From: Natronoglomus mannanivorans
GTDB lineage: Archaea > Halobacteriota > Halobacteria > Halobacteriales > Natrialbaceae
Assembly: GCA_025517485.1 (NCBI GenBank)
Contig: JAOPKB010000002.1
Location: forward strand, 62,001-126,000
Length of the DNA stretch: 64,000 nucleotides
Direction: 5' to 3'
A program made the position numbers and the translations under genes. How positions within the stretch are numbered: position 1 is the stretch's first letter; every line of letters starts with the position of its first letter. Shown piece by piece: positions 1 through 10,185 of the stretch. Under the pieces are notes generated by a model that was given only the letters and a program-made list of their open reading frames with translations, was not told the origin of the DNA and searched no databases.

Positions 1-2
1 AG

Positions 3-1394
<1,392 letters not shown>

Positions 1395-1416
1395 GAAACG
1401 GCGAGCGAATCGCCGG

Positions 1417-2298
1417 CTAGAGGTCGTGGCCCTCGAACCGCAGATAACCGACCACGAGCGGAACGGCGAGCCACACAAGCAAGATCACGACCGCGAACCA
1501 GCCCGAGAGGTAGAACGGGGCGTCCGCCGACGGGTAGTACTGTGCGACCGCCTGCGGAACGACGTCCGGCAACAGGCTCATCAGCGCCGCGTCGTACGCC
1601 CCCATCGGGTTCAATCGAGGATAGAAGACGAACCACTCGGGCGGCTGGGCCCCGAGATCCGGCCAGGGCGTCCCCTCGAGCAGGTAGTGGAGTCCGACCC
1701 GAATCGTGTCGAAGACGAAGATCAGGAAGACGAACAGCCCGACGATGCCGACGGCCGCTCTGGTCGTCGAAGTCGTCATCGCCGAGATGCCGACGCCGAG
1801 GGCGACGAAGACGGCCCCGAACAGCATCGAGAGACCACTGAAGACGAGGAAGTCCCAGAGGTGGAATTCGTCGTAGAACGCGACGATGACGACCAGCGCG
1901 ACGGCGAGGCCGGCGAACAACGACGCCCAGAGGACGAGCGTGCGACCGACGAACTTCCCGAGGACGGCGTCGAGGCGCGAGTGAGGCAGGGAGAGCAAAA
2001 TCTTCACGCTCCCGGTGTCGACCTCGCCGGCGAGTGACTTGTAGCCGACCAGCAGTCCGAGCAGCGGCAACAGCCACGCGACCGGTTGCTCGAGCAGGAG
2101 AATGAGACTCACGGCGGCGACCTCCTCTCCCTCCTGGGCGAACAGGTCCTCGAGATAGACGAACAGGAACGCCGCGCCGCCGAGGAAGATCACGAACAGC
2201 CCCGTCAGGAGCCACAGGACCCTCGAACGAGCGGCGTCCTGGAGGTCCTTCCGGGCGATCGTGGCGACGCTCCGCGGGTCGACGTCGAGCGAACTCAT
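1417..2298 (-). CDS. ABC-2 type transporter permease
   Basis: This is the membrane component of an ABC exporter, 293 aa. About six hydrophobic segments are visible, starting with one at residues 28-50 (LWLLTGLFVIFLGG) and ending near the C-terminus (VVILLVWLAVPLVVGYL). An early EVDTGSVKILLSLPHSR stretch is typical of ABC-2 permeases of the NosY/YhaP kind. The start codon overlaps the stop of the upstream ATPase gene by four bases (ATGA), so the two are translationally coupled and form one transporter. The substrate cannot be told from sequence. NosY-like copper export, drug efflux and lipid efflux are all possible. Confidence 0.9.
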   Translation of the reverse strand: MSSLDVDPRSVATIARKDLQDAARSRVLWLLTGLFVIFLGGAAFLFVYLEDLFAQEGEEVAAVSLILLLEQPVAWLLPLLGLLVGYKSLAGEVDTGSVKILLSLPHSRLDAVLGKFVGRTLVLWASLFAGLAVALVVIVAFYDEFHLWDFLVFSGLSMLFGAVFVALGVGISAMTTSTTRAAVGIVGLFVFLIFVFDTIRVGLHYLLEGTPWPDLGAQPPEWFVFYPRLNPMGAYDAALMSLLPDVVPQAVAQYYPSADAPFYLSGWFAVVILLVWLAVPLVVGYLRFEGHDL

Positions 2299-3329
2299 CG
2301 CCGTCCGGCCTCCGTCTCCTCGGTCGCGCCGGTGTCTGGTTCCGGGTCCGTGTCCGTCTCGGTTCCAGTTCTCGTCCCCTCTCCTGCCACTGCCCCCGAA
2401 CCCGACCCCGTCGTATAGGCGTGGAACACGTCCTCGAGACTCGTCTCCTCGGTCTCGAAATCTCGGACCTCGAGGCCCGCGCTCTCGATCGCGTGGATGA
2501 CGTCGGTTTTCGCGCCGCCGGTCTGGACGGCGATCGTCGGTTCGGCGCTCTCCCCGCCCCTACCCTCACCCTCGGTCGTGACGGCCGTCACGTCGGGGGT
2601 CGATCGGACGCGCTCGAGTGCCGTCTCGTCGACGTGGTCGACCCAGACGTGGAGCGTCGATCCCTGCCCGACGGAGTCGCGCAGGCCCGAAACGGTGTCG
2701 ACGGCGACCATCTCGCCGTCGCGGAGGATGCCCACGCGGTCACAGACCGCCTCGACCTGTTCCATGATGTGACTCGAGAAGAAGACGGTGGCGCCGCGAG
2801 CGTTCTCCTCGCGGACGATGTCGCGCATCTCTCGGGCGCCGTTCGGATCGAGTCCCGTCGAGGGCTCGTCCAGAATCAGGAGGTCGGGGTCGCCGACCAG
2901 CGCCATCGCGAGCAGCAGGCGCTGGGACATCCCCTTGGAGTAGCCGCCCGCCTTCTTGTCGATGGCGTCGACGAGATCGACGCGCTCGAGGAGCCGTTCG
3001 GGGTCGTCGTCGGCCCCCTTGGATCCGATGACGAACTCGAGGTGCTGGCGGCCGGTCAGTCGATCGTAGGTGCTGGCACCCTCCGGGAGCACGCCGGTCC
3101 GTCGGCGGATCTCGCGGCTTCGTCGCTGCGCGTCGTGGTCGAAGACCCGAACGTCGCCGGCGGTCGGCCGGGCGAAGTCGAGCAGGACATTGATCGTGGT
3201 CGATTTGCCGGCTCCGTTGGGGCCCAGAAAGCCGAACACCTCGTTCTCGTGGACGCGAAAGGAGAGATCGTCGAGAGCGACCGTCTGGCCGTAGCGTTTC
3301 GTGAGGCCAGCGACCGATATCGCCGCCAT
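2295..3329 (-). CDS. ABC transporter ATP-binding protein (ABC-2 exporter type)
   Basis: This is the ATPase that powers the permease encoded directly downstream. The chosen start (MAAISVAGLTKRYG) gives 344 aa. An upstream in-frame start would add 16 residues of non-conserved, arginine-rich sequence and is less likely. Visible motifs are Walker A GPNGAGKST (residues 36-44), the signature YSKGMSQR, Walker B LLILDEPSTGLDP and the H-loop region SSHIMEQVE. The last ~100 residues are a DrrA-like accessory region ending in an acidic, Thr/Gly-rich tail, probably disordered. The 5' side lacks a Shine-Dalgarno sequence, which fits leaderless initiation common in haloarchaea. Confidence 0.95.
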   Translation of the reverse strand: MAAISVAGLTKRYGQTVALDDLSFRVHENEVFGFLGPNGAGKSTTINVLLDFARPTAGDVRVFDHDAQRRSREIRRRTGVLPEGASTYDRLTGRQHLEFVIGSKGADDDPERLLERVDLVDAIDKKAGGYSKGMSQRLLLAMALVGDPDLLILDEPSTGLDPNGAREMRDIVREENARGATVFFSSHIMEQVEAVCDRVGILRDGEMVAVDTVSGLRDSVGQGSTLHVWVDHVDETALERVRSTPDVTAVTTEGEGRGGESAEPTIAVQTGGAKTDVIHAIESAGLEVRDFETEETSLEDVFHAYTTGSGSGAVAGEGTRTGTETDTDPEPDTGATEETEAGRR

Positions 3330-3447
3330 AGGTGGAGGACACCGTTCCCGACGATAAACGTGTGACCTGAATATCACGACACGACGTGAGAGCGGAGGCG
3401 AGGCGAGGATCGGGTGTCGATCCCGTCTGCAGTCGGTATCGAGACCG

Positions 3448-4293
3448 TTAGTCGAGGGAGAGCCGTCCCGGCGTGAGGCCCTCGAGGTCGGGATGATCGC
3501 CGTCGTCGGTACCGGTCAGAACGATCCGATCCCGACGCGCCTGCCACTGCTCGTGTCTAACGAGGACGTGTACCGGGATCGACTCGAGTCCGAGCAGGCG
3601 GGCGATGGCGAGGCGGTGATGGCCGCTCTCGAGGATGAACCGCCCGTCGCGGCCGACGGCGACGCGGATTTCACGCTTCGCAGGCGGGACCGGTGAGCCG
3701 ACTTCGGTTCGATTTCGAATCCCGATTTCGGACCCCGTACCCGCGCTCGCTCCGGACTCGCCACCTCGCAACTCGGCAGCAGATCGATACCCCTCCGTCG
3801 CGATCCGGTCGTAGAGTTCGTCGAGATAGGCGTACCTGACGTTTCGGTCGGTGTCGTCCGCCAGTTCGTGTCGGGGGTCGTGTCCGCCCTCGCGGCGCAC
3901 CCGGTTGGTCCGCTCGAGGGCCTCGGCGTAGCCGGTCTCCTCCCACGGCGTTCCGTCGACGAACCGCGCACGGAGTGCCTCGTACAGCGGCGTCTCGGTG
4001 AACGGAACCGTCTGGCGGTCCCAGTCGCCGCCGTCGACGGATTGAATGCCGTCGGGCCGACCGTCCGCGAGCGCCAGCCGATCCTCCTCGGTCAGCGCGT
4101 GCGTGATCGCGCCGGGAACGAGCCAGTGAACCCGAAACGGATCGATCGGTGCCGCGTACTCGCGCCCACAGTGGTGCCAGGTTCGGTACCGGAATCGCTG
4201 GCGCGTCGTGAACCGACGGCAGCGCTCGAGCGTGGGTGTCGTCGACCCGTCGGCCATTCGGTCCACTGCCGTCGTGACTGCTGAGAGAACCAT
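3448..4293 (-). CDS. Hypothetical protein with a ParB-like C-terminal segment
   Basis: A 281-aa protein of unknown role. The C-terminal third contains GRFILESGHHRLAIARLLG followed by a conserved-looking IPVHVLVRHEQWQ. This resembles the GHHR box of ParB/Srx-fold proteins, where it forms a nucleotide-binding pocket. The N-terminal half is rich in Arg and aromatic residues (RYRTWHHCGREYAAPIDPF) and has no membrane segment or signal peptide. Related haloarchaeal hypotheticals with this arrangement exist to my knowledge, but no function is established. It is separated from its neighbours by more than 100 bp on each side, so it is probably monocistronic. The start at the first ATG is plausible; a second Met at residue 13 is an alternative. 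Confidence 0.75.
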   Translation of the reverse strand: MVLSAVTTAVDRMADGSTTPTLERCRRFTTRQRFRYRTWHHCGREYAAPIDPFRVHWLVPGAITHALTEEDRLALADGRPDGIQSVDGGDWDRQTVPFTETPLYEALRARFVDGTPWEETGYAEALERTNRVRREGGHDPRHELADDTDRNVRYAYLDELYDRIATEGYRSAAELRGGESGASAGTGSEIGIRNRTEVGSPVPPAKREIRVAVGRDGRFILESGHHRLAIARLLGLESIPVHVLVRHEQWQARRDRIVLTGTDDGDHPDLEGLTPGRLSLD

Positions 4294-4477
4294 TCTTACA
4301 CACCACCCCGTCGCGAACCTCGTCCTCGCTCGGTCATGGACGGATCGACACCGATCCCACGGGAAAGTATGCGCCGGTTACCGGGCGGTAGGTGGTTGTT
4401 GACGGTCCGCTGACTCGAACGGTCGAGCAGCTGTCCGACAGTCAAAACACGACCGAATCAGCAGGCGACAGCGAGGA

Positions 4478-4753
4478 TCAGATCGGATCGTCCGGTTCGT
4501 ACTGCTCGGCGGTCCGTTCGGCTTCGGTGGCGTACCGCTCTCGAGTCTCCTCGTCGGCGACCGGTTGGAGTTTCTCCTCGTCGACGTCGATCGCGGCGGT
4601 GACCGTCGATCCCGTCCGAAGCGCCGTCGAGGAGCGTTCCTGCTGGTGATATCGGCTCCCGTCGAGGGTCGCGTAGACGATCGTCACGAGGTTTCGCTGG
4701 CCGACGGATCGTTCGACGAGCCAACACTGCACGGTGGAGTCACTCGAGGTCAT
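4478..4753 (-). CDS. Small conserved-type hypothetical protein
   Basis: A 91-aa acidic, soluble protein that I do not recognise as a named family. The N-terminal half (CWLVERSVGQRNLVTIVYAT) looks like a small beta-sheet domain. The C-terminus is helical and charged (EETRERYATEAERTAEQYEP). Codon use is typical of haloarchaeal genes (G/C third positions). It lies 30 bp downstream of the metalloprotease gene on the same strand and could be cotranscribed with it. The overlapping 371-aa plus-strand frame and the 89-aa frame are shadows. Confidence 0.65.
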   Translation of the reverse strand: MTSSDSTVQCWLVERSVGQRNLVTIVYATLDGSRYHQQERSSTALRTGSTVTAAIDVDEEKLQPVADEETRERYATEAERTAEQYEPDDPI

Positions 4754-4783
4754 AGGCTTCCTTCCCGGTCCGGACAGGAGAAA

Positions 4784-5977
4784 CTACCGCGTCGTCCGCG
4801 CCGAGCGTGTCGACTCCCTGCCGTCGACGCCGTCGCGAACGGCGTCGATCCGGTCGCCGATCGGCGGGTGATGAGTCAGCAGGCTGTATACCGTCCCCAC
4901 GTCTTCGCGCGTGTCGTTCGCGTCGGCGAGCGTCTCGAGGCCCGCGACGGTCGCCCCGACGCCGGCCGTCCGGGCCGCGTAGGCGTCCGCGCGGCGTTCC
5001 TGCCACAGCGCGAGCCCGCCCAGAAAGACGACGTAGTACAGCAAGAACAGGGCGATGAAGGGGAGAAAGAACCCGACGAAACCGAACTGCGCCTCCAGCG
5101 CGGCGACGCCGAGGGGGCCGTAGGCGGCGATCCCGGCGCCGAAGACGGCGACGGTCAGTATCGCGCGCTGCCAGAGGTGGCGACCGGCGACGTGGCCGAA
5201 CTCGTGGGCGAGGATCGCCCGCAGTTCCGCGTCCGAACACTCCTCGAGCAGGTAGTCGGTGAGGAAGACGTACCGGAGCCCCGGCAGGGTCCCCGCGACG
5301 AGCGCGTTCGCCGCCTTCGTGGACTCGCCCTCGAGCAGGTACAGCGCGCGCGGCGTGTAGCCGAGGTCTGCACAGAGTCCCTCGACGCGCTCCCGTCGGT
5401 CGCCCGCCAACGAGACCCGCTCGGAGAACAGCAGCGTCAGGTACGGCGCGAGGGCGAAGACCGCGAAAATGACGACGGCGAGGGCAGCAATGAGCACCGG
5501 GGTCGACGAGCCGGCGATCGACGTGATCAGACCGATGCCTTCGACCACGAAGACGATCGAGACGATCATCGCAGCCATTCCGCCGAGAACGCCCTTGACG
5601 ACCGCACGCGAGGACGCCGACGTCTCCCGAAGCGAGCGTTCGGTCGGATACGCACCCAGAACCGCCGAGACGATCGGTAGGGCGACGACGCCGAAGATCA
5701 ACAACAGGTCCACCAGCCATCCGACGCCGGGGAGGGTGTACAGTCCGGGGACGGCGGTCTCGAGAAGGCCCTGTACCTGTCCAATGACGTCGACCGCGAC
5801 GACGGCCAGAATGGCGACGACGGAGACGACGATGTAGCCGAACTGCTGGGCCCGGCGGAGGCGGTGAAGTCGGTCCTCGAGGGAGGCGTCCATCGCCTCG
5901 ACGCGCCGAGCGTACGCCCGAAAGCCGAGAAACGGGAGGACAGCGATTGCGAGCACGACAGCGACGGAGACGATCAT
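4784..5977 (-). CDS. M48 family membrane metalloprotease (HtpX/Ste24-like)
   Basis: A 397-aa polytopic membrane zinc protease, probably acting on misfolded or tail-exposed membrane proteins. The catalytic motif HEFGH is at residues 258-262, followed by GRH and two membrane helices. The third zinc ligand is expected in WQERRADAYAA near residue 355. The N-terminal half contains several hydrophobic segments (residues 1-20, 47-65, 88-108, 130-155 and 160-185), more than in minimal HtpX, so it resembles the longer haloarchaeal M48 proteins. The ATG at 5977 directly follows an N-terminal membrane segment and is the only reasonable start. Confidence 0.93.
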   Translation of the reverse strand: MIVSVAVVLAIAVLPFLGFRAYARRVEAMDASLEDRLHRLRRAQQFGYIVVSVVAILAVVAVDVIGQVQGLLETAVPGLYTLPGVGWLVDLLLIFGVVALPIVSAVLGAYPTERSLRETSASSRAVVKGVLGGMAAMIVSIVFVVEGIGLITSIAGSSTPVLIAALAVVIFAVFALAPYLTLLFSERVSLAGDRRERVEGLCADLGYTPRALYLLEGESTKAANALVAGTLPGLRYVFLTDYLLEECSDAELRAILAHEFGHVAGRHLWQRAILTVAVFGAGIAAYGPLGVAALEAQFGFVGFFLPFIALFLLYYVVFLGGLALWQERRADAYAARTAGVGATVAGLETLADANDTREDVGTVYSLLTHHPPIGDRIDAVRDGVDGRESTRSARTTR

Positions 5978-6133
5978 TAATCGGCGAGTGACAGCGGCGG
6001 AGTAAAGACGTGTCGATCGTTCAATGTGTGGCCGAGTCGAGGGGGCGTTGGCGGTCCTCGGGTGGCTCCCGAATTACTCGTCGGCTGACAGCCGACGTCA
6101 GGCTCAAATCCGTCGACTCGCTAGGGGGGATCG

Positions 6134-7870
6134 ATGAACGCCGAGTCGGTTCGCGAGCGCGCAACGGCCCTCCCTCGAGAGCCCGGCGTCTACCAGTTCC
6201 AGGCGGAGGACACCACCCTCTACGTCGGGAAGGCGGTCGATCTCCGCTCGCGGGTCAGGTCCTACGCCGACCCGCGGAGCGCGCGCATCCGCCGGATGGT
6301 CGACCGCGCCGAGCGCATCGAGATCGCCGTCACCGACACGGAGACCCAGGCGCTGTTGCTCGAGGCGAACCTGATCAAACGCCACCAGCCCCGCTACAAC
6401 GTCCGGCTGAAAGACGACAAGTCCTACCCGATGGTCCAGCTCACCGACCACGACGCGCCCCGGATCGAGGTGACCCGCGATCCCAACGAGGCCGCGACCG
6501 TGTTCGGTCCGTACACGAACAAAGGTCGGGTCGAGACGGTCGTGAAAGCGCTCCGGGAGACCTACGGTGTCCGCGGCTGTTCGGACCACAAGTACGCCGG
6601 CCGCGACCGGCCGTGTCTGGACTACGAGATGGGGCTCTGTACGGCCCCCTGCACGCGGGAGATCGATCTCGAGAGCTACCGCGAGGACGTGACCAGCGTC
6701 GAGCGGTTCTTCGAGGGCGAGACCGGCGTGCTCGCCGACCCGCTCCAGCGAGCGATGGAGACCGCAGCGCAGGATCAGAACTTCGAGCGCGCGGCGAACC
6801 TCCGAGATCGCCTCGAGGCGGTCGAGGCCTTCCACGGCGAGGGCGGCGAGGCCGTCCAGTCCTACGACGACGAGCGCGCGGTCGACGTCCTCGGGGTGGC
6901 GATCGAGGGCGAGGACGCCACGGTCGCCCGGCTTCGAGCGGAGGGCGGCAAGCTGGTCGACCGAGACCGGCACACGATGGCCGCCCCCGACGGCCAGCGC
7001 GAGGGCGTCCCCGCGGTGCTGGCCGCGTTCGTCGTCCAGTACTACACCGAGCGGCGGCTGCCGGACGCGATCCTCCTGCCCGAACACCACGGTGACGAGG
7101 AAGTGACCGCGTGGCTCGAGGCCGAGGGCGTCGGCGTCCGCGTTCCCGGCGCGGGACGGGAGGCTAAACTCGTCGAACTCGCGTTGAAGAACGCCCGCCG
7201 GAACGTCGGTCGCCGCGACGAGTGCGGAATGCTCGCCGACGCGCTGACCCTCGACGCGGCGAGCCGAATCGAGGGCTTCGACGTGAGCCACGCTCAGGGG
7301 AAGTCCGCCGTCGGAAGTAACGTGACGTTCGTCGACGGCAGCGCCGAGAAGGCCGACTACCGTCGGAAGAAGCTCGTAGACCAGAACGACGACTACGACA
7401 ACATGCGGGCGTTGATCGAGTGGCGTGCGAAGCGGGCCGTCGAGGGCCGGGACGACCGCCCCGACCCCGACCTCCTGTTGATCGACGGCGGGGCGGGACA
7501 GCTCGAGGCCGCACGCGCGGCGCTCGAGGCGGTCGGCTGGGACGTGCCCGCGGTGGCGCTCGCGAAGGCCGAAGAGCGGGTCGTTACGCCCGATCGGGAG
7601 TTCTCGTGGCCCAAAGACGCCCCCCACCTCCATCTGGTCCAACGGGTCCGCGACGAGGCCCACCGCTTCGCGGTCCAGTACCACCAGACGATCCGCGACG
7701 AGGTGACGACGGTCCTCGACGACGTCCCCGGTGTCGGGCCCGAGACCAGAAAACAGCTCCTCGGCCGGTTCGGGAGCGTCGAGAACGTCCGTGAGGCGAG
7801 TCCCGAAGACCTCGAGAGCGTCTCCGGGATCGGGTCGAAGACCGCCCGGACGATCCACGAACGGCTCTGA
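6134..7870 (+). CDS. uvrC: Excinuclease ABC subunit C
   Basis: UvrC makes both incisions in UvrABC nucleotide excision repair. At 578 aa it has the expected architecture. An N-terminal GIY-YIG nuclease ([20 protein letters not shown], residues about 15-95) precedes a cysteine cluster (GCSD...[13 protein letters not shown]). A UVR helical hairpin that contacts UvrB (about residue 205-240) follows. Next is the RNase H-like endonuclease domain ([32 protein letters not shown]). Tandem helix-hairpin-helix motifs close the protein ([25 protein letters not shown]). Its partner uvrB is about 25 kb away on the opposite strand, beyond the giant operon. A G-run lies just upstream of the ATG. Confidence 0.97.
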   Translation: MNAESVRERATALPREPGVYQFQAEDTTLYVGKAVDLRSRVRSYADPRSARIRRMVDRAERIEIAVTDTETQALLLEANLIKRHQPRYNVRLKDDKSYPMVQLTDHDAPRIEVTRDPNEAATVFGPYTNKGRVETVVKALRETYGVRGCSDHKYAGRDRPCLDYEMGLCTAPCTREIDLESYREDVTSVERFFEGETGVLADPLQRAMETAAQDQNFERAANLRDRLEAVEAFHGEGGEAVQSYDDERAVDVLGVAIEGEDATVARLRAEGGKLVDRDRHTMAAPDGQREGVPAVLAAFVVQYYTERRLPDAILLPEHHGDEEVTAWLEAEGVGVRVPGAGREAKLVELALKNARRNVGRRDECGMLADALTLDAASRIEGFDVSHAQGKSAVGSNVTFVDGSAEKADYRRKKLVDQNDDYDNMRALIEWRAKRAVEGRDDRPDPDLLLIDGGAGQLEAARAALEAVGWDVPAVALAKAEERVVTPDREFSWPKDAPHLHLVQRVRDEAHRFAVQYHQTIRDEVTTVLDDVPGVGPETRKQLLGRFGSVENVREASPEDLESVSGIGSKTARTIHERL

Positions 7871-7948
7871 GGAGCGATCTGTCTCTCGATCCGACTGTCA
7901 CGACCGCTTCGAAACGGATTCATGGTCGTCGGGCACCTTCCTGTACCC

Positions 7949-8245
7949 GTGGCAAACGACGAATCGATCGACGACCTGCTCGACGAACTCGACACGCACG
8001 ACGACCTGACCCGCACCGAACAGTCCGTCTCGATCCGGATGGAGCGCCGGCGCTACGACAAACCAGTCACCATCCTCGAGGGGTTCGACCTACCCCCCGC
8101 CGACGTGAGTGAACTCGCCTCGACGCTCAAACGGTCGCTGGGAACCGGCGGTACCGTCGACGACGGCCGGATCGAGTTGCAGGGAGACCACCGCGGTCGC
8201 GTCCCCGAGTTGCTCCGCGATCAGGGGTTCACGGTCACGGAGTGA
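7949..8245 (+). CDS. SUI1/eIF1-like translation initiation factor
   Basis: A 98-aa protein of the SUI1 family, which monitors start-codon selection on the small ribosomal subunit. The family signature is visible as KPVTILEGFDLPP, then LASTLKRSLGTGGTVDDGRIELQGDH and a closing VPELLRDQGF. I chose the GTG at 7949 because the protein then begins VANDESIDDLLDELD, matching the usual archaeal length of 95-100 aa. The ATG at 7922 would add nine residues. It follows uvrC by 78 bp and may be transcribed separately. Confidence 0.92.
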   Translation: MANDESIDDLLDELDTHDDLTRTEQSVSIRMERRRYDKPVTILEGFDLPPADVSELASTLKRSLGTGGTVDDGRIELQGDHRGRVPELLRDQGFTVTE

Positions 8246-8260
8246 ACGGGCGGCGTTCCT

Positions 8261-8287
8261 CGAGACGCCTCGAGACGCCTCGAGACG
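8261..8287. repeat. Short 10-bp tandem repeat
   Basis: The decamer CGAGACGCCT occurs twice in perfect tandem, followed by a third partial copy, just after the SUI1-like stop codon. No function is apparent. The rest of the 272-bp gap up to 8518 shows no gene. Confidence 0.6.
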
Positions 8288-8739
8288 GCGAGAGCGATAC
8301 TCGTCCCGCTCCTAGCGTATCGCTAGTCGAGCAGACGGCCGGACGGAGACGCCGAGTCCGGGACGTCTTTTGTTGTCGGCGAACCGAACAGCGGTGGTCG
8401 TCGCGAGCGTCCTGCACAGGTGATCGACCGTCGGTCACGGCCCTCGACAACCGTACTGTTCTTTCACCAACTCGAGTTGAGAGAATCTCTTTGGGAATCG
8501 CCCGCGAAGTGTTCGGTATGAACCTTCGACCCGCGACCGCCGCCGACCGCGACGCGATCAGACGGGTCGCCCGCGAGACCTGGCACGACACCTACGACGA
8601 ACTCGAGGCCGACACCATCGACGACACCGTCGACGAGTGGTACGCCGACGAGTCGTTTACCCGACCACCAGCGCGAAGGAGTCGGCACGGCGCTTCACGA
8701 ACGACTGCGGACGGCCCTCGAGGACTTCAACGTCAACAA

Positions 8740-8890
8740 CCCCGACCACAAGGGTCGGGGCTTGTCAGTGAACTCCCACTCTGCCGCTAGACAGCGGAGG
8801 CGTTGAAATCGCCGTTCGCATTCACAGTTCCTGACTTGAGGGCCAGTTGACTGGTGGCCCGTCCAGAACCAGACTTGAGCCAGTTCTGGA
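8740..8890 (-). ncRNA. Candidate omega RNA (reRNA) of the TnpB element
   Basis: TnpB nucleases of this family are known to bind an RNA made from the 3' end of tnpB plus the right end of the element, with the flanking host sequence serving as guide. Here that region runs from the tail of tnpB to the hairpin at 8740-8760. The guide would then be minus-strand sequence just beyond the end, near 8718-8737, which lies inside the GNAT gene fragment. Boundaries are inferred by analogy; only the hairpin itself is seen. Confidence 0.45.
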
Positions 8891-10007
8891 CACAACGCCA
8901 CGCCACGTTCCGCGCAGCATTGTAATCTGCGTGCAACTCCTTCCCGCACTTCAGACACTCGAACTCATCACCATCGCGGTTATCTTCGTGGGTAAATCCA
9001 CACTCACCGTGACTGCACCGCTGCGACGTGTACTGTGGGGCAACCGTCTCCACCTCGATACCGTGTTCTTCGGCCTTGTACTCGACCTGTCGCTGAATCT
9101 CTCGGAACGCCCACTGCTGGAACTTCGAGGCGTTCGAGATGCGCGTCCAGATGTATTTCAACCGCTCGAACGCGATGTGCGTACAGTCGTTCTCAACGGC
9201 CTCTCGGATGATACCGTTCGACACGGCGTGTAGGCGGTGGCGACTCCACTCGGCGAACCTGTCTCCGATTGACTGGATGGTGATGTGAGCTGAGCGCGTC
9301 CCGGTTTGTTGCAGGTTTCCACGACGGCGTTCGTACGCGTCGCGCTTGTGGTTCAGTTCGTCCGCGTTGCCGAGGAACGCTCCCGTGCTGGTGACGGCTA
9401 CGTATCCATCCACGTTGAGGTCTACGCCGAGAACCACTCCGTTCTCGGTCGAATCATCAGTAACAGGTTCAACGTCTTTCTCAACGGCAACGTGGAGGTA
9501 GTACTCACCGTCTCTTTTGTGGAGCGTTGCTTCTCGCTTCTCCCATTCATCATCGTTCCAGTACTCCTCGAACGGCGTATCCTCGTCGTCGTGTGGTAGG
9601 ACGTACTCGGCGGTCACGCGGTCGCCAGTGGTGGCGAGTGTTACGTGGTCGTCGTTGTACGTGATGGTACGCCCGTTGTACACGACAACGCTTCCTCGGA
9701 ATTCTGGTTTGCTCGTGTTCTTGTCGTTGTTGAGCAAGTCGTGACAGTTCCCAAGAGCGGTCGCGGCGAGGTTTCTCGCGGATTGAACGAGGCTGGATTG
9801 GAGAGTGGTTGCTTCGCGGACTTCAGTGTACGTGGCGTCGTGTAGTTTGTTTTTGGCTTTGACGAGGTGGTCTGGGTCGTCGCTCCATCCGTGGTCTGCG
9901 ACGTGTTGGGAGGCTTGTCGGAACTCCTCGAACGTCTCGTCAACATCCGAGTGGTGTTCCTCGGGGATGTTGAGTTTGACTTGGATGTTCCTGACCACCC
10001 CTGCCAT
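8787..10007 (-). CDS. tnpB: TnpB RNA-guided nuclease, IS200/IS605 family
   Basis: A 406-aa protein of the OrfB/TnpB family, the ancestor group of Cas12. All catalytic elements look intact. RuvC Asp is at residue 196 (LGVDLNVDGY), Glu at 281 (IAFERLKYI) and Asp at 361 (ADYNAARNV). The zinc ribbon has Cys331, Cys336, Cys351 and Cys354. The N-terminal ~180 residues form the variable RNA/DNA-binding region. The start at 10007 is supported by the AT-rich ATTTAATAAT 24-33 bases upstream, which fits a TATA box for a leaderless message. The gene reads antisense to the GNAT gene it interrupts. Base composition is slightly more AT-rich than the neighbouring housekeeping genes. Confidence 0.95.
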   Translation of the reverse strand: MAGVVRNIQVKLNIPEEHHSDVDETFEEFRQASQHVADHGWSDDPDHLVKAKNKLHDATYTEVREATTLQSSLVQSARNLAATALGNCHDLLNNDKNTSKPEFRGSVVVYNGRTITYNDDHVTLATTGDRVTAEYVLPHDDEDTPFEEYWNDDEWEKREATLHKRDGEYYLHVAVEKDVEPVTDDSTENGVVLGVDLNVDGYVAVTSTGAFLGNADELNHKRDAYERRRGNLQQTGTRSAHITIQSIGDRFAEWSRHRLHAVSNGIIREAVENDCTHIAFERLKYIWTRISNASKFQQWAFREIQRQVEYKAEEHGIEVETVAPQYTSQRCSHGECGFTHEDNRDGDEFECLKCGKELHADYNAARNVAWRCVQNWLKSGSGRATSQLALKSGTVNANGDFNASAV

Positions 10008-10030
10008 ACTTCATTAAATGACTTGAGACT

Positions 10031-10040
10031 ATTTAATAAT
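10031..10040 (-). promoter_or_regulatory. TATA-like box of tnpB
   Basis: The sequence ATTATTAAAT on the minus strand lies 24-33 bases before the tnpB ATG, the spacing expected for archaeal box A with a leaderless or near-leaderless transcript. Confidence 0.5.
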
Positions 10041-10111
10041 TAGTGTTTGGCAGCGTGGAGGGGTTGGCCGTTCTGTGAGCCGTGGTTGTATTCCCAAGTG
10101 TCGGGTTCCTC

Positions 10112-10185
10112 CCCGAGGTCAAGTGGTTCGAGAATCGGAGATTCTCGTCATCACGAGAGACGTACGTCTCTCGAACGACCTCGGG
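10112..10185. repeat. Three-way-junction-like inverted repeat near the left end of the TnpB element
   Basis: An outer 9-bp stem CCCGAGGTC (10112-10120) pairs with GACCTCGGG (10177-10185). Inside it are two further perfect hairpins: CGAGAATC/GATTCTCG with a GGA loop (10129-10147), and the 20-base perfect palindrome 10154-10173 centred on ACGT. The arrangement would fold into a cloverleaf in single-stranded DNA or RNA. It lies upstream of tnpB within the element and may be the TnpA recognition structure of the left end. Confidence 0.7.

Noticed and set aside
6104..7858. 584-aa minus-strand frame over uvrC
   Set aside because: Antisense shadow of a gene whose identity as uvrC is certain.
8242..8790. 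182-aa frame as an intact acetyltransferase
   Set aside because: The frame leaves the GNAT sequence after DEWYADESF and runs into the mobile element; the GNAT motif continues in another frame.
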